Origin: Roseovarius spongiae
Lineage (GTDB): Bacteria; Pseudomonadota; Alphaproteobacteria; Rhodobacterales; Rhodobacteraceae
Direction: 5' to 3'
Assembly: GCF_003651245.1 (NCBI RefSeq)
Contig: NZ_RAPE01000003.1
Coordinates: forward strand, 124,001 to 188,000
DNA: 64,000 nt
Shown: positions 48,363 through 57,869 of the stretch, piece by piece
Layout: each line of letters opens with the position of its first letter
Numbering within the stretch: position 1 is the first letter of the stretch
The notes under the pieces: model-generated
Databases searched by the model: none
Seen by the model: the letters and a program-made list of their open reading frames with translations, nothing else
What the model was told of the DNA's origin: nothing
Position numbers and translations under genes: made by a program

Positions 48363-48989
48363 TCACCCCTGCCCGATACGCGCCGCCAGCCGGAGCGCAT
48401 GCGCCGCATCCCCCGCCTGCGCCGGCATCACCGGATCATAGGCCGCGCGGATCAGCGCCGCGACGTCCGGGCGCAGGATCACCGTACCCTGCCCCGGCGC
48501 CCGAGCCAGCGGCGAACGGTCCCGGAAAGCGGCGTCGGACCACAGCAGGATGCTCTGCACCACCTGCCCCAGCGCCAGCGTCTCCGCCGGCATCGCGCTC
48601 AGCCGGTCGTCCATGCACAGGAAGACGAAACAGGCGCGAATCGCCCCCGCCTCGTCAAAGCGAAACATGCGATACTGGTTCGCGCTCTCGTCCTTGAGCC
48701 GCGTCACCAGCGGGCCGAGATCCGGGATCAACCGGTCGAGATCGGGCACGCCCCGCAACTCATCCCAGTCGCGAAAGAAGAAGAACATGAGGTTCGCGCC
48801 CAGCTCCGGGTCGGTCTCGGCCATCTCGTGCCCGGCCAGTTGCGCGACCGCCTCGATCGCGCCCTTCACGACGCCGAGCGTCGCGTCGTCCACGCCGAAC
48901 ACGATCGGCGCGATGGGACGCCCCCAGCGCGCGAATGCATAGCTGCCGTCGCTGCGTGTGAAACAGGCCTCGATCTCCTCGGGCGTCAT
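48363..48989 (-). CDS. Conserved protein of unknown function after ruvB
   Basis: A 208-residue soluble protein (MTPEEIEACFTRSDGSYAF, then RWGRPIAPIVFGVDDATLG and ETDPELGANLMFFFFRDWDEL). No motif I recognise. It follows ruvB by 47 nt on the same strand, and such genes are regular in Rhodobacteraceae ruv clusters. The frame is open further up, but that part (EYLWNIE) is the dispersed element at 49009-49031, so the ATG at 48989 is the true start. Confidence 0.78.
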   Translation of the reverse strand: MTPEEIEACFTRSDGSYAFARWGRPIAPIVFGVDDATLGVVKGAIEAVAQLAGHEMAETDPELGANLMFFFFRDWDELRGVPDLDRLIPDLGPLVTRLKDESANQYRMFRFDEAGAIRACFVFLCMDDRLSAMPAETLALGQVVQSILLWSDAAFRDRSPLARAPGQGTVILRPDVAALIRAAYDPVMPAQAGDAAHALRLAARIGQG

Positions 48990-49008
48990 CGGCAGATACT
49001 CCGCGTCT

Positions 49009-49031
49009 CTTTCAATGTTCCAGAGATACTC
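49009..49031 (-). repeat. Dispersed intergenic element, GAACATTGAAAG type
   Basis: On the minus strand it reads GAGTATCTCTGGAAC and ends ATTGAAAG, with GGGTTT before it. It matches 60768-60790 with the TATTT core drifted to TATCT. It lies 19 nt upstream of the 48989 start, right behind the ruvB stop. Confidence 0.6.
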
Positions 49032-49036
49032 AAACC

Positions 49037-50065
49037 CTACCCGTCGAACAAATCGCTCTGCCCGGGCCTCGCGGGCGCCGCCAGCCCCAGATGCGTCCAT
49101 GCCCGCTGCGCCAGCATCCGCCCGCGCGGCGTGCGCTGGATCAGCCCCTGCTGCAACAAGAACGGCTCGATCACCTCTTCGAGCGCATCGCGGCTCTCGC
49201 TGAGCGCGGCGCTCATCGTCTCGATCCCGACCGGCCCGCCCTGATAGGCCTCGGCGATGAGCCGCAGGTAGCGCCGGTCCGCGCCGTCAAGGCCAAGCTG
49301 GTCGACCCCAAGCCGCGTCAGCGCCGCATCGGCGAGCGCGCGGGTGATCGTCCCGTCACCGTCCACCAGCGCGAAATCGACCACCCGGCGCAGAAGCCGC
49401 CCGGCAATGCGCGGCGTGCCGCGCGCGCGCCGCGCGATCTCCATAGCGCCGTCCGGGGCGCAGGGAATGTCGAGAAGCGCGGCGTTGCGCACCACGATCT
49501 CGTGCAGTTCCTCAACCTCGTAGAATTGCAGCCGCGTGGGGATGCCGAAACGGTCGCGCAGCGGCGTGGTCAGCAGGCCCAGCCGCGTCGTGGCGCCGAC
49601 CAGCGTGAAAGGCTGCAACTCGATCCGCACGGTGCGCGCCGCCGGCCCCTCGCCGATCACCAGATCCAGTTCGAAATCCTCGAGCGCCGGATAGAGCACC
49701 TCTTCGACAGCCGGATTGAGGCGGTGGATCTCGTCGATGAACAGCACGTCGCGCGGTTCCAGATTGGTGAGGATCGCGGCGAGGTCGCCCGCCTTGGCCA
49801 GCACCGGGCCGGACGTCATGCGAAATCCGACGCCCAGCTCGCGCGCCATGATCTGCGCCAGCGTCGTCTTGCCCAGGCCGGGGGGGCCGTGAAACAGCGT
49901 GTGGTCCATCGCCTCGCGGCGCTGGCGGGCGGACTGGATGAAGACGCGCAGGTTGGCGCGCGCCTCGGCCTGCCCGATGAACTCGCCCAGCATCTGCGGG
50001 CGCAGCGAACGGTCGCGATCCTCGGGCAGCGGGTCGGGGCGCAGGGCTGGGTCGGGTTCGGTCAC
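49037..50065 (-). CDS. ruvB: Holliday junction branch-migration ATPase RuvB
   Basis: RuvB is the hexameric motor of the RuvABC resolvasome. The 342-residue AAA+ protein has Walker A GPPGLGKT (60-67), Walker [11 protein letters not shown], sensor motif [17 protein letters not shown], and the C-terminal winged helix with [16 protein letters not shown]. It follows ruvA after 76 nt. Confidence 0.97.
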   Translation of the reverse strand: MTEPDPALRPDPLPEDRDRSLRPQMLGEFIGQAEARANLRVFIQSARQRREAMDHTLFHGPPGLGKTTLAQIMARELGVGFRMTSGPVLAKAGDLAAILTNLEPRDVLFIDEIHRLNPAVEEVLYPALEDFELDLVIGEGPAARTVRIELQPFTLVGATTRLGLLTTPLRDRFGIPTRLQFYEVEELHEIVVRNAALLDIPCAPDGAMEIARRARGTPRIAGRLLRRVVDFALVDGDGTITRALADAALTRLGVDQLGLDGADRRYLRLIAEAYQGGPVGIETMSAALSESRDALEEVIEPFLLQQGLIQRTPRGRMLAQRAWTHLGLAAPARPGQSDLFDG

Positions 50066-50141
50066 AGGGGACGCTCCTCAAGCCCTTGCGGGCTTTCCTC
50101 GCGAAGACGCCCGGCAGGGCGGATGAGCGGCGCCGCGCGGC

Positions 50142-50807
50142 TCATGATTTCGGCGCCAGCAGTTTCAGCGCCGCGCGGATGAGCGCCGGCGTCTCGGCCT
50201 CCGGAGCATCGCCCGCCGCCTGCGCGACCGCGCCCGCCGCTTCGCCCGGCGCGTAGCCGAGATTGGCAAGCGCCGAGAGCGCCTCGGCCTGGGCGCCCGG
50301 GCCGGCGGGCGGGGCGGGCGCGCGCGTGGGGGCTGGCTCGATCACGTCGTCATCGCCGGCGGGCCCCGCCGGGGCCGTCGCCGGCCCCGCGCCCATCGCC
50401 ATCACCTCGGGCGCGCGATCCTTCAATTCGTTCACCACGCGCTGCGCCGTCTTGGGGCCGACGCCCTTTGCCGCCCTGATGCTGTTCCAGTCCCCGAGCG
50501 CAATGGCGCGGCCCACGCCCTCGGGGCCCAGCGCGCCGAGGATCGCGAGCGACGCCTTCGCGCCGACGCCCTGCACGCTCATCAGCAGGCGGTGCCATTC
50601 CTTCTCGATCAGGGTGGCGAAACCGAAAAGTTGCAGCAGGTCGTCGCGCACCAGAAGGTCGGTGTATAGCGCGGCGTGCTCGCCCGCGCCGGGCAGCGCC
50701 TGCAGGGTGCGCTCGGTGCAATAGACGAGATACCCGACCCCGCGCACGTCGATCAGCACGTGATCCGCCGCGCGGTAGTCGATCCGCCCTGCCAGCCGCC
50801 CGATCAT
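50142..50807 (-). CDS. ruvA: Holliday junction binding subunit RuvA
   Basis: RuvA binds four-way junctions and loads RuvB. The 221-residue product has domain I ([20 protein letters not shown]), two HhH motifs ([17 protein letters not shown] near 77, [18 protein letters not shown] near 115), and a UBA-like domain III ([20 protein letters not shown]) after a Pro/Ala linker. The start overlaps ruvC by 4 nt. Confidence 0.97.
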   Translation of the reverse strand: MIGRLAGRIDYRAADHVLIDVRGVGYLVYCTERTLQALPGAGEHAALYTDLLVRDDLLQLFGFATLIEKEWHRLLMSVQGVGAKASLAILGALGPEGVGRAIALGDWNSIRAAKGVGPKTAQRVVNELKDRAPEVMAMGAGPATAPAGPAGDDDVIEPAPTRAPAPPAGPGAQAEALSALANLGYAPGEAAGAVAQAAGDAPEAETPALIRAALKLLAPKS

Positions 50808-51298
50808 GCGCGCAGCGCCGCCGCGGGGCGGATCACCGGGCGATGATGCGCGTGGCAGATGGCGATGGCCAGCGCGTCCGCCGCGTCCGCGCTGTGCAGG
50901 GTGACGCCGGGCAGTTGCAGCCGCACCATGTGCGCGATCTGCTGCTTGTCCGCGTGGCCGACGCCGACCACGGTCTTCTTGACGGTGTTGGGCGCGTATT
51001 CGCCTACCTCGAGCCCCGCCTGCGCCGGAACCAGCAGCGCGACGCCGCGCGCCTGGCCAAGCTTAAGCGTCGCCGCGCCATCCTTGTTCACAAAGGTCTG
51101 TTCGACCGCCGCCGCATCGGGCGCGTATTCCGCCAGCACTGCGCGCAGTTGCTCGAAGAGCGACGCCAGCCGCGCCGGCAGGCTGTCTCCGTCGGGGCGG
51201 CAGGTGCCGTTCGCGACATGCCCAAGGCGGCTGCCCGTCATGTCGATCACGCCCCATCCGAGGTTTCTCAGACCCGGATCGATCCCCAGTACCCGCAT
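50804..51298 (-). CDS. ruvC: Holliday junction endonuclease RuvC
   Basis: RuvC cuts Holliday junctions symmetrically. The 164-residue RNase-H-fold enzyme has the catalytic acids D7 ([10 protein letters not shown]), E66 ([11 protein letters not shown]) and the DAADA pair near 140. The ATG at 51298 gives the family start; the upstream frame is open but unrelated. First gene of the ruvCAB operon. Upstream lies an AT-rich spacer shared with DUF1127. Confidence 0.97.
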   Translation of the reverse strand: MRVLGIDPGLRNLGWGVIDMTGSRLGHVANGTCRPDGDSLPARLASLFEQLRAVLAEYAPDAAAVEQTFVNKDGAATLKLGQARGVALLVPAQAGLEVGEYAPNTVKKTVVGVGHADKQQIAHMVRLQLPGVTLHSADAADALAIAICHAHHRPVIRPAAALRA

Positions 51299-51620
51299 TT
51301 TGGCTGCCCCGCCCTGTCCGTTTGATCCGCTGATAGCACGAAACAGGAACAGCCGCCAAGGGGATAGGAGCGCGCGCGCCGGGGTCGCGTTTTCCGAAGG
51401 CCGCGGATGCTGCGGCGCAGAAATAGATCGCCGGGTGTATTTATACCACACTCCTTTGGTGGAATAAATTTATAAAAAACAATATTTTAACCTCCACAAG
51501 AGCTATGCAGCGGTTGCATAGTGACTATGCAGGCGGAGCCCTTGCTCGGGGTCGGCGCAGGGTCTATCTGCCGCTCAGAATATGATCGACTTTGCACACG
51601 CAGAAAGAAGGACCGCTATC
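51299..51620. promoter_or_regulatory. AT-rich divergent region with a perfect 17-bp palindrome and a DUF1127 promoter candidate
   Basis: 51430-51490 is the most AT-rich stretch in this part of the window. TGCATAG-TGA-CTATGCA (51515-51531) is a perfect 7+3+7 palindrome; with CTATGCA at 51503-51509 it makes a second dyad. A -35-like TTGCTC (51542-51547) and -10-like TATCTG (51565-51570) with 17-bp spacing follow, and DUF1127 starts at 51621 behind AAGAAGGA. The palindrome would sit about 50 nt upstream of the start site. Confidence 0.5.
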
Positions 51621-51821
51621 ATGGCAAGCTTTGACGCAACCCGCACCGCACCGACCGCCTCCACTTCGTTCGGCGGTTTCTTCACCCGCGCCTTTGGCGC
51701 GATCGCCGCATGGAACGACGCCCGCGCCACCCGCAAGGCGCTGTCGCAACTGTCCGACCGCGCGCTCGAGGACATTGGCCTCAGCCGCCACGACATCGCC
51801 CGCGTCACGTCGCGCGGCTGA
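51621..51821 (+). CDS. DUF1127 (YjiS-like) small protein
   Basis: A 66-residue protein. The DUF1127 core is LSQLSDRALEDIGLSRHDI at the C terminus, preceded by WNDARATRKA. Such small Arg-rich proteins are abundant in alphaproteobacteria; in Rhodobacter and Agrobacterium some act in RNA turnover or phosphate and stress adaptation. The start at 51621 has AAGAAGGA 8 nt upstream, better than an ATG at 51582. A strong terminator follows at 51864. Confidence 0.92.
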   Translation: MASFDATRTAPTASTSFGGFFTRAFGAIAAWNDARATRKALSQLSDRALEDIGLSRHDIARVTSRG

Positions 51822-51863
51822 GTGCGCGCCTTGCGCAGTCGCCCGCACGGGTGATGGAAATGC

Positions 51864-51903
51864 AAAACACCCCTGCACCGGGACCAAGGTGCAGGGGTGT
51901 TTT
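51864..51903 (+). terminator. Strong 16-bp perfect terminator hairpin
   Basis: AAAACACCCCTGCACC and GGTGCAGGGGTGTTTT form a 16-bp perfect stem with loop GGGACCAA, 42 nt after the DUF1127 stop. With A-tail before and T-tail after, it can work on both strands. Convergent minus gene ends at 51978. Confidence 0.95.
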
Positions 51904-51977
51904 CGTTAGAGAGGCCTGGAGGAAGCTGCTGCGCCTGGTGGGGCCGTCACGGGCAGGGAAGCGGGCGCGAACGCGCG

Positions 51978-52328
51978 CTAGCGGAAGAGCGGCGCGGCCC
52001 TTTCGGCGATGAACTGGCTGATCGGGTCGGCCTGCATGATCAAAGCGCCGACCTGTTCGACGGTCGTGCCGGTGCGAAGGTCGGCGACGCGCGCGTCGTA
52101 GATTGCGTTGCCATACTGGGCCATGATGAGCCCCTTGAAGCAGAGAACGCCCACAACCAGCAGCATCAGGCCGCGAACGGGAACAGGGCGCTTGCGGCGT
52201 TTCGGGCGGAACACGATCAGGCCGTCGCGGCCGACCTTGCTTACATAGCCGTTCGCCATGCGGATCCGGTTGCGCCGATGTTTCTTGAGACGGGCGGCGA
52301 ACCGTGCGTCAACATAGGTATAAGTCAT
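51978..52328 (-). CDS. Single-pass membrane protein of unknown function
   Basis: A 116-residue protein. A basic cytoplasmic N terminus (about 1-48; RFAARLKKHRRNRIRM, then RPKRRKRPVPVRG) precedes one helix (about 52-72, LMLLVVGVLCFKGLIMAQYG) and a periplasmic tail with TGTTVEQVGALIMQADPISQ. This pattern is regular among small Rhodobacteraceae proteins but has no function assigned. The DNA just upstream (52340-52480) is less GC-rich. Confidence 0.75.
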   Translation of the reverse strand: MTYTYVDARFAARLKKHRRNRIRMANGYVSKVGRDGLIVFRPKRRKRPVPVRGLMLLVVGVLCFKGLIMAQYGNAIYDARVADLRTGTTVEQVGALIMQADPISQFIAERAAPLFR

Positions 52329-52435
52329 AGCAGCTTCCTGTTTTCCGGCCCCCGCCAGATCACATGGTTAAACTGCGCCCCAATTGTGGCAATTTTTGGG
52401 CGGCCGCCCCAAATTTGCTGCTTTTGGACGTGTTT

Positions 52436-53308
52436 TCAAACACTTTTACGAAGAGTTGTCGTCGTCCACTCACCAATGACCTCGCGGTGGATGAGACTGT
52501 TTCCAGCCACGCGATAAACCTCGATGACCTCGTCGGCCTGTTCATTGAGAACGCCCGAGAGAATCACATGCCCTCCGGGGGCGAGAGCCGCGCTCAGGTC
52601 GGGCGCGAGGCTGATGAGCGGTCCCATCAGGATGTTGGCGAAGATCAGGTCGAACGGCGCGGCGGCGCGCAGATCGGGGTGATCGACCCCCTCGGCCTCG
52701 ACGCACGCCACACGGTCGGCAAGCCCGTTGGCGGCGAGGTTGACGCGCGCCACCTCGACCGCGACCGCGTCGACGTCGCTGGCGAGGATGCGCGCGCGCC
52801 AGATCCGCGCCGCCGCCATCGCCAGCACGGCGGTGCCGCAGCCGATATCGGCGACCGCGCGCGCGGTGAAGCCATCGTTCGCCAGCCGGTCCAACGCGCG
52901 CAGGCAGCCCTGCGTCGTGCCGTGATGCCCGGTGCCAAAGGCCATCGCCGCCTCGATCAGCAGCGGTTCGCGCCCCTCGGGCACGCGGTCGGCGTCGTGG
53001 CCGCCATAGACGAAGAAGCGGCCCGCTTCGACCGGGCTGAGTTCACGGCGCACATGCGCCACCCAGTCGGTTTCGGGCAGCTCCGACACGGCGAAGGGCC
53101 GCGCGCCATGCAGCTCTGCCAGCAGCGCAAGGCCCGCGAGGTCCGGTTCGCCCTCGAAATAGCCGCCGACCTCCCATGTGCCGCTGCCGTCTTCGACCTC
53201 GAATGTGCCGATGCCGGTCGGCTCGGGCGTGAGCCGCTCCATCGCGAGCGCCAGCGCCTCGGCCTGTTGCCGGCTGTCGAGCGTGGTGAGGGCAGTGAAC
53301 GTGGGCAT
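52436..53308 (-). CDS. prmA: Ribosomal protein L11 methyltransferase
   Basis: PrmA trimethylates L11. The 290-residue product has an N-terminal substrate domain (MPTFTALTTLDSRQQAEALA) and a C-terminal SAM domain with AFGTGHHGTTQGCLRAL, VADIGCGTAVLAMAAARI and DLIFANILMGPLISLAPDL. The ATG at 53308 is the family start; 54 upstream codons overlap the MFS gene region. Follows the MFS gene by 17 nt. Confidence 0.95.
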   Translation of the reverse strand: MPTFTALTTLDSRQQAEALALAMERLTPEPTGIGTFEVEDGSGTWEVGGYFEGEPDLAGLALLAELHGARPFAVSELPETDWVAHVRRELSPVEAGRFFVYGGHDADRVPEGREPLLIEAAMAFGTGHHGTTQGCLRALDRLANDGFTARAVADIGCGTAVLAMAAARIWRARILASDVDAVAVEVARVNLAANGLADRVACVEAEGVDHPDLRAAAPFDLIFANILMGPLISLAPDLSAALAPGGHVILSGVLNEQADEVIEVYRVAGNSLIHREVIGEWTTTTLRKSV

Positions 53309-53325
53309 GTTGCCTCCTGGCGCGG

Positions 53326-54558
53326 CTATTCCGCCGGGGCGGGCGCGAAGCGCGAGAATATCGTCTCGTTCCCCGGCTCGGGATGGCGCGGGATCAGCAA
53401 CGCCAATAACAGCGATCCCGCCGCCATGCCAGCGGCCATGATAAATACCGCCGCCGGCGAGACCAGCCATAGATAGCCCAGCAAAGCGGGCAGGAATACC
53501 GCCGCGATGTGGTTGATGGTGAAGGCCACGGCGGCGGTGGGCGCGATGTCGCCCGGATCGGCGATCTTCTGGAAATAGGTCTTGAGCGCGAGCGCCAGCG
53601 CGAACAGCATGTGGTCGATCACGTAGAGCGTCGCGGCCAGCACGACGCCCCAGCCGAAGAGGTAGATCCCGCCATAGGCGAGGAACACGATCGTGAGCCC
53701 TACATATTCGAATGCCAGCGTGCGCCGTTCACCATAGCGCGCGACGGCCCCGCCCATCAGCGGCGCGAAGATCATGTTGGCGACGAGGTTGATGAGGAAC
53801 AGCGCCGTCACCTCGTGCACGTGAAAGCCGAACCTTTCCACCATCATGAAGCCCGCGAAAACGACGAAGATCTGCCGCCGCGCCCCGGACATGAATTGCA
53901 GGCAGTAATACAGCCAGTAGCGCCGGCGCAGTATCATCTTCTTGACCTGCGGGTTCGGCGCCTCGAATTGCGGGTAGGCGATCATGGCGAAAACGGCGAC
54001 AACGGCGGTGATCCCGCCCGAGACCATGTAGACGTTGTCGAAGCTCAGGCCCAGCGGTTCCCACAGGGCGACGATCAGGCCATAGGACACCAGCGTCGCC
54101 AGGGACCCCGCCGCGATCAGCCAACCCAGCACGCGCGGCGCACGCGCCTTGTCCAGCCACTGAAGTTGCAGCGACTGGTTGACCGTCTCGTAATAGTGAA
54201 AGCCGATGGAGCTGAGCATCGTGATCGTCAGGATCCCGCCCATCGACGGGAACCGCGCGGTGAGCGCGGTCGCGACCCCGAGCAGGACCAGCGACACGAG
54301 GCCCAGCACCTGTTCGCGCACGAAGATGATGATCGCGATCACCCCGATGGCGAGGAAACCGGGAATCTCGCGCACCGTGTGCAGCCAGCCGATATCCGAG
54401 CCGTCGAACTGCGCCACCTCGATCACGAAGTTGTTGAGCAGCGCCGACCACGTGGCGAAGGCCACGGGCATCGCGGCGGCCATCAGGAACAGCAGCGTCA
54501 CGGGACGCTGCCATAGCGGCAGGCGCCGTGCCCGCCCAAGTGGGACGTAGCGTGTCAT
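53326..54558 (-). CDS. MFS transporter
   Basis: A 410-residue inner-membrane permease with twelve helices in two bundles joined by a central loop (FEAPNPQVKKMILRRRYWLYY). WSALLNNFVIEVAQFDGSDIGWLHTVREIPG starts the transport domain. No family motif ties it to a substrate. Probably co-transcribed with prmA. Confidence 0.85.
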   Translation of the reverse strand: MTRYVPLGRARRLPLWQRPVTLLFLMAAAMPVAFATWSALLNNFVIEVAQFDGSDIGWLHTVREIPGFLAIGVIAIIIFVREQVLGLVSLVLLGVATALTARFPSMGGILTITMLSSIGFHYYETVNQSLQLQWLDKARAPRVLGWLIAAGSLATLVSYGLIVALWEPLGLSFDNVYMVSGGITAVVAVFAMIAYPQFEAPNPQVKKMILRRRYWLYYCLQFMSGARRQIFVVFAGFMMVERFGFHVHEVTALFLINLVANMIFAPLMGGAVARYGERRTLAFEYVGLTIVFLAYGGIYLFGWGVVLAATLYVIDHMLFALALALKTYFQKIADPGDIAPTAAVAFTINHIAAVFLPALLGYLWLVSPAAVFIMAAGMAAGSLLLALLIPRHPEPGNETIFSRFAPAPAE

Positions 54559-54620
54559 TGATCCGCTTTACGTCAACGGAAAGCCGTTGGCGAGCGGGAA
54601 ACCCCGCGCGACATGCAAGC

Positions 54621-56819
54621 TCAGTAAAAGCTCTGCGGGTCGATATCGACGTTGAGCCGCGTGGTTTTTGGGGCCCGCACCCCGCTGATCCAGCGCGCCA
54701 GCGCCGCCTGCAGCGGCGCGCCCTTGTCGGCCTTGACCAGCAAGCGCACGCGATGACGCCCCCGCACGCGCGCGATGGGGGCCGGCGCGGGGCCGAAAAC
54801 CTGCGCGCCGATCCGGCGCAGCGGCGCGTCGTTGCGCGCCAGCGCGTTGCCGAGATCGAAGGCGTCCTGCATTTCGGTCGAACTCAGGATGATCCCCGCC
54901 ATGCGTCCGAAGGGCGGCACGCCCGCCGCCTCGCGCCCTGCCGCCTCGGCCCGCCAGAAGCCTTCCTCGTCCCCGGCGAGGATCGCGCGGATCACCGGGT
55001 GTTCAGGCTGGAAGGTCTGAAGAAGCGCAACGCCCGGTTTCTCCGCCCGCCCCGCGCGCCCGGCGACCTGGCGCATCAGCTGGAACGTGCGCTCGGCGGC
55101 GCGCAGGTCGGACCCTTGCAGCCCGAGATCGGCGTCGATCACCCCCACCAGCGTCAAGAGCGGAAAGTTGTGCCCCTTGGCCACCAGCTGCGTGCCGATG
55201 ATGATGTCGGCGCCGCCCTCTGCGATGGTGGCGATCTGCTCCTTGAGCGCGCGGGCGCTGGCGAAGAGATCCGAACTCAGCGTCGCGATGCGCGCGTCGG
55301 GGAACAGCGATGCCGCCTCCTCGCCCAGCCGCTCCACGCCGGGGCCCACGGCGGCGAGCCGGTCCTCGGCCCCGCAGGAGGGGCAGGTGTCGGGCATCGG
55401 TTTCGTCTCGCCGCACTGGTGGCACATCAGGCGTTTCAGGAACCGGTGCTCGACCATGCGGGCGTCGCAGTGGTCGCAGCCGATCTGATGCCCGCAGGCG
55501 CGGCAGAGCGTGATCGGCGCATAACCGCGCCGGTTGAGAAACAGCATCGCCTGCTCACCGGCGGCAATGCGCGCCTCGACCGCCCGTTGCAGCGTGGGCG
55601 AGATCCAGCGCGTCGACGGCAGCGTCTCGCTGCGCATGTCGATGGTGCGGATCTCGGGCATCACCGCCGCGCCGAACCGCGCCGCAAGGTCGAGGCGCGC
55701 GTATTTGCCCGCCTCCGCGTTGGTCCAGCTCTCAAGGCTGGGCGTCGCCGAGGCGAGCACCACCTGCGCGCCGCAGATCGACGCGCGCAGCACGGCCATG
55801 TCGCGGGCGTTGTAGATCACACCCTCTTCCTGCTTGTAGGAGGTGTCGTGTTCCTCGTCCACGACGATGAGGCCAAGGTCCCGGAACGGCAGGAACAGCG
55901 CCGAACGCGCGCCCACGACAAGCTGCGCGCCGCCCTCTCCCACCATCTTCCACGCGCGGCGGCGTTCGGTCATGGTGACGCCGGAATGCCACTCGGCCGG
56001 TTTCGCGCCGAACCGCGCCTCGACCCGCGCGATGAACTCGGCGCTGAGCGCGATCTCGGGCAGCAGCACCAGCGCCTGCCGTCCCTGGCGCAGCGTTTCC
56101 GCGACGGCCTCGAGATAGACCTCGGTCTTGCCCGACCCGGTGACGCCGCGCAGCAGGGTCGCGCCGTAGCCGCCGCCCTTGACCGCGCGACGCAAGGCGT
56201 CGGCGCAGGCGGCCTGGTCGGCGGTCAGTTCCTTGCCCGCGAAACCGCGATCGAGCCGCCGGTAAGGCAGGTCGCGCGGCGTGTCCTCCTCGGCCACAAC
56301 GCCCTGTTTCACCAGCCCCTTGACGACCGAGGCGCTCACCCCGGATTCGTCGCAAAGCTCCTTGAGGGTATAGGCCGCCTCCCCCTGCGCCTCGAGCGCG
56401 TCCAGCACGCGCGCGCGCGCTTCGGTCATGCGATCCGGCGCGCCATGGCCCAGCCGGTAGACCTTGCGCATCGAGGGCGGATCACCCAGCCCCGGCGCGC
56501 GGGTGGCGAGCCGCAGCATCGAAGGCAGCGGCGTCAGGGTATAATCGGCGGCGCGTTGCAGGAATATCTGCATCTCCTCGCGCATCGGGGCGACGTCCAG
56601 CACGCGGATGACGCTGCGCACCTTCTTGATGTCGAAGTCACCCTTCCCCGGCCCCCAGACCACGCCCACCACCTTGCGCGGGCCAAGCGGCACTTCGACA
56701 AACGCGCCGGGCATGCAGCCGCCCTCGGGCGCGCGGTAATCCAGCGCGCGGCCCAGGGGCTGCGTGGTCAGCACGCCCACCAGCGCGCCTTCGTCAAAGA
56801 AATCGGTGGTGGCGGGCAA
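54621..56819 (-). CDS. priA: Primosomal protein N' (replication restart helicase)
   Basis: PriA reloads the replisome at stalled forks. The 732-residue helicase has an N-terminal DNA-binding domain, Walker A GVTGSGKTEVYLEAV (about 225-239), DEEH box VVDEEHDTSYKQEEG, zinc-binding cysteines (CRACGHQIGCDHC and CHQCGE..CPSC), and motif VI AGRAGRAEKPG. The start is TTG at 56819 preceded by CGGAGG with 6-nt spacing, giving MPATTDFFDEGALVGVLTTQPL; no ATG suits. It is divergent from fsa. Confidence 0.95.
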   Translation of the reverse strand: MPATTDFFDEGALVGVLTTQPLGRALDYRAPEGGCMPGAFVEVPLGPRKVVGVVWGPGKGDFDIKKVRSVIRVLDVAPMREEMQIFLQRAADYTLTPLPSMLRLATRAPGLGDPPSMRKVYRLGHGAPDRMTEARARVLDALEAQGEAAYTLKELCDESGVSASVVKGLVKQGVVAEEDTPRDLPYRRLDRGFAGKELTADQAACADALRRAVKGGGYGATLLRGVTGSGKTEVYLEAVAETLRQGRQALVLLPEIALSAEFIARVEARFGAKPAEWHSGVTMTERRRAWKMVGEGGAQLVVGARSALFLPFRDLGLIVVDEEHDTSYKQEEGVIYNARDMAVLRASICGAQVVLASATPSLESWTNAEAGKYARLDLAARFGAAVMPEIRTIDMRSETLPSTRWISPTLQRAVEARIAAGEQAMLFLNRRGYAPITLCRACGHQIGCDHCDARMVEHRFLKRLMCHQCGETKPMPDTCPSCGAEDRLAAVGPGVERLGEEAASLFPDARIATLSSDLFASARALKEQIATIAEGGADIIIGTQLVAKGHNFPLLTLVGVIDADLGLQGSDLRAAERTFQLMRQVAGRAGRAEKPGVALLQTFQPEHPVIRAILAGDEEGFWRAEAAGREAAGVPPFGRMAGIILSSTEMQDAFDLGNALARNDAPLRRIGAQVFGPAPAPIARVRGRHRVRLLVKADKGAPLQAALARWISGVRAPKTTRLNVDIDPQSFY

Positions 56820-56912
56820 GCGATGCCTCCGCGACAGGGGTTTCGGCGGGTCAGCCCATGAGGTAATGGATGGGGCGACAAACGCCAATCCCTGCCAGAG
56901 AGGACCGCCCCC

Positions 56913-57566
56913 ATGAAATTTTTCGTCGATACCGCCGAAGTGGACCAGATCGCAGAGTTGAACGACCTCGGCATGGTGGACGGGGTCACGACCAACCCGT
57001 CGCTGATCATGAAATCCGGGCGTGATATCCTTGAGGTGACCAAGGAGATCGCCGACATGGTCGACGGCCCGGTCAGCGCCGAGGTGGTCGCGCTCGAGGC
57101 CGACGCAATGATCGAGGAGGGTCGCAAACTCGCCAAGATCGCCGACAACATCGCGGTGAAGGTGCCGCTGACATGGGCGGGGCTGAAGGCGTGCAACACG
57201 CTCTCGGGCGAAGGCAACATGGTCAACGTGACCTTGTGCTTCTCGGCCAACCAGGCGTTGCTGGCCGCGAAGGCGGGGGCGACGTTCATCTCGCCCTTCA
57301 TCGGGCGGCTGGACGACATCAACCTCGACGGGATGGAACTGATCGCCGATATCCGCCAGATCTACGACAATTACGGGTTCGACACGCAGATCCTCGCGGC
57401 GAGCATCCGCACGGTGAACCACGCGCACCAGGCGGCGATGATCGGCGCGGACGTGATGACCGCCCCGCCCAAGGTCATCAAGGCGATGGCCGAGCATGTG
57501 CTGACCGACAAGGGGCTGGATGCGTTCCTGAAGGACTGGGAGCAGACCGGGCAGAAGATCGTCTGA
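56913..57566 (+). CDS. fsa: Fructose-6-phosphate aldolase / small transaldolase
   Basis: A 217-residue TIM-barrel aldolase of the FSA/TalC group. The Schiff-base lysine is K83 in [16 protein letters not shown], and [19 protein letters not shown] and [11 protein letters not shown] are the signature blocks. Members either split fructose-6-P to dihydroxyacetone and glyceraldehyde-3-P or act as transaldolases; sequence alone does not decide. It is divergent from priA. Confidence 0.92.
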   Translation: MKFFVDTAEVDQIAELNDLGMVDGVTTNPSLIMKSGRDILEVTKEIADMVDGPVSAEVVALEADAMIEEGRKLAKIADNIAVKVPLTWAGLKACNTLSGEGNMVNVTLCFSANQALLAAKAGATFISPFIGRLDDINLDGMELIADIRQIYDNYGFDTQILAASIRTVNHAHQAAMIGADVMTAPPKVIKAMAEHVLTDKGLDAFLKDWEQTGQKIV

Positions 57567-57869
57567 GAAACGAGGCGTCGGCAGGGTCCGAGCAATGCGG
57601 CGCGCAGGCGCCGCTCCTGCCGGTTCTCACCCGAACTCGCACGGCGATCTCATCCGCCCGTTTCGATTCGAAGGTGATCAGCGGCGCTCCGGGCATCGAC
57701 CCGGCAACTGGCGAAGAGGTCGTTTACCGCATGGAGTTTATCAAGGTCTGAGCGCTCGATCGCAGGCTGTGCGGACTGATTCCGCGACCGCAACCGTGTT
57801 GCGCCGGACGCCAGGCATGGGCACTCGCCGCGTGTGGCGAGGGGCGGGCGCCGGCCCGCCCCGCCGCTC
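57567..57869. other. 303-bp spacer with a possible protein-tail fragment
   Basis: The plus frame ending at 57751 reads SSARFDSKVISGAPGIDP, then ATGEEVVYRMEFIKV and TGA, which looks like the end of a real protein, yet no start or upstream domain is in the same frame. It may be the tail of a lost gene. The rest, up to gcvP, shows nothing recognisable. Confidence 0.4.

Noticed and set aside
48990..49100. N-terminal extension of the 48363-48989 gene (also 60596-60805 and 14113-14160).
   Set aside because: The extensions translate the dispersed element as EYxxNIE and overlap ruvB or non-conserved DNA.
56820..57497. Over 200-residue N-terminal extension of PriA.
   Set aside because: It is the antisense of fsa; the TTG at 56819 with CGGAGG gives the family start.
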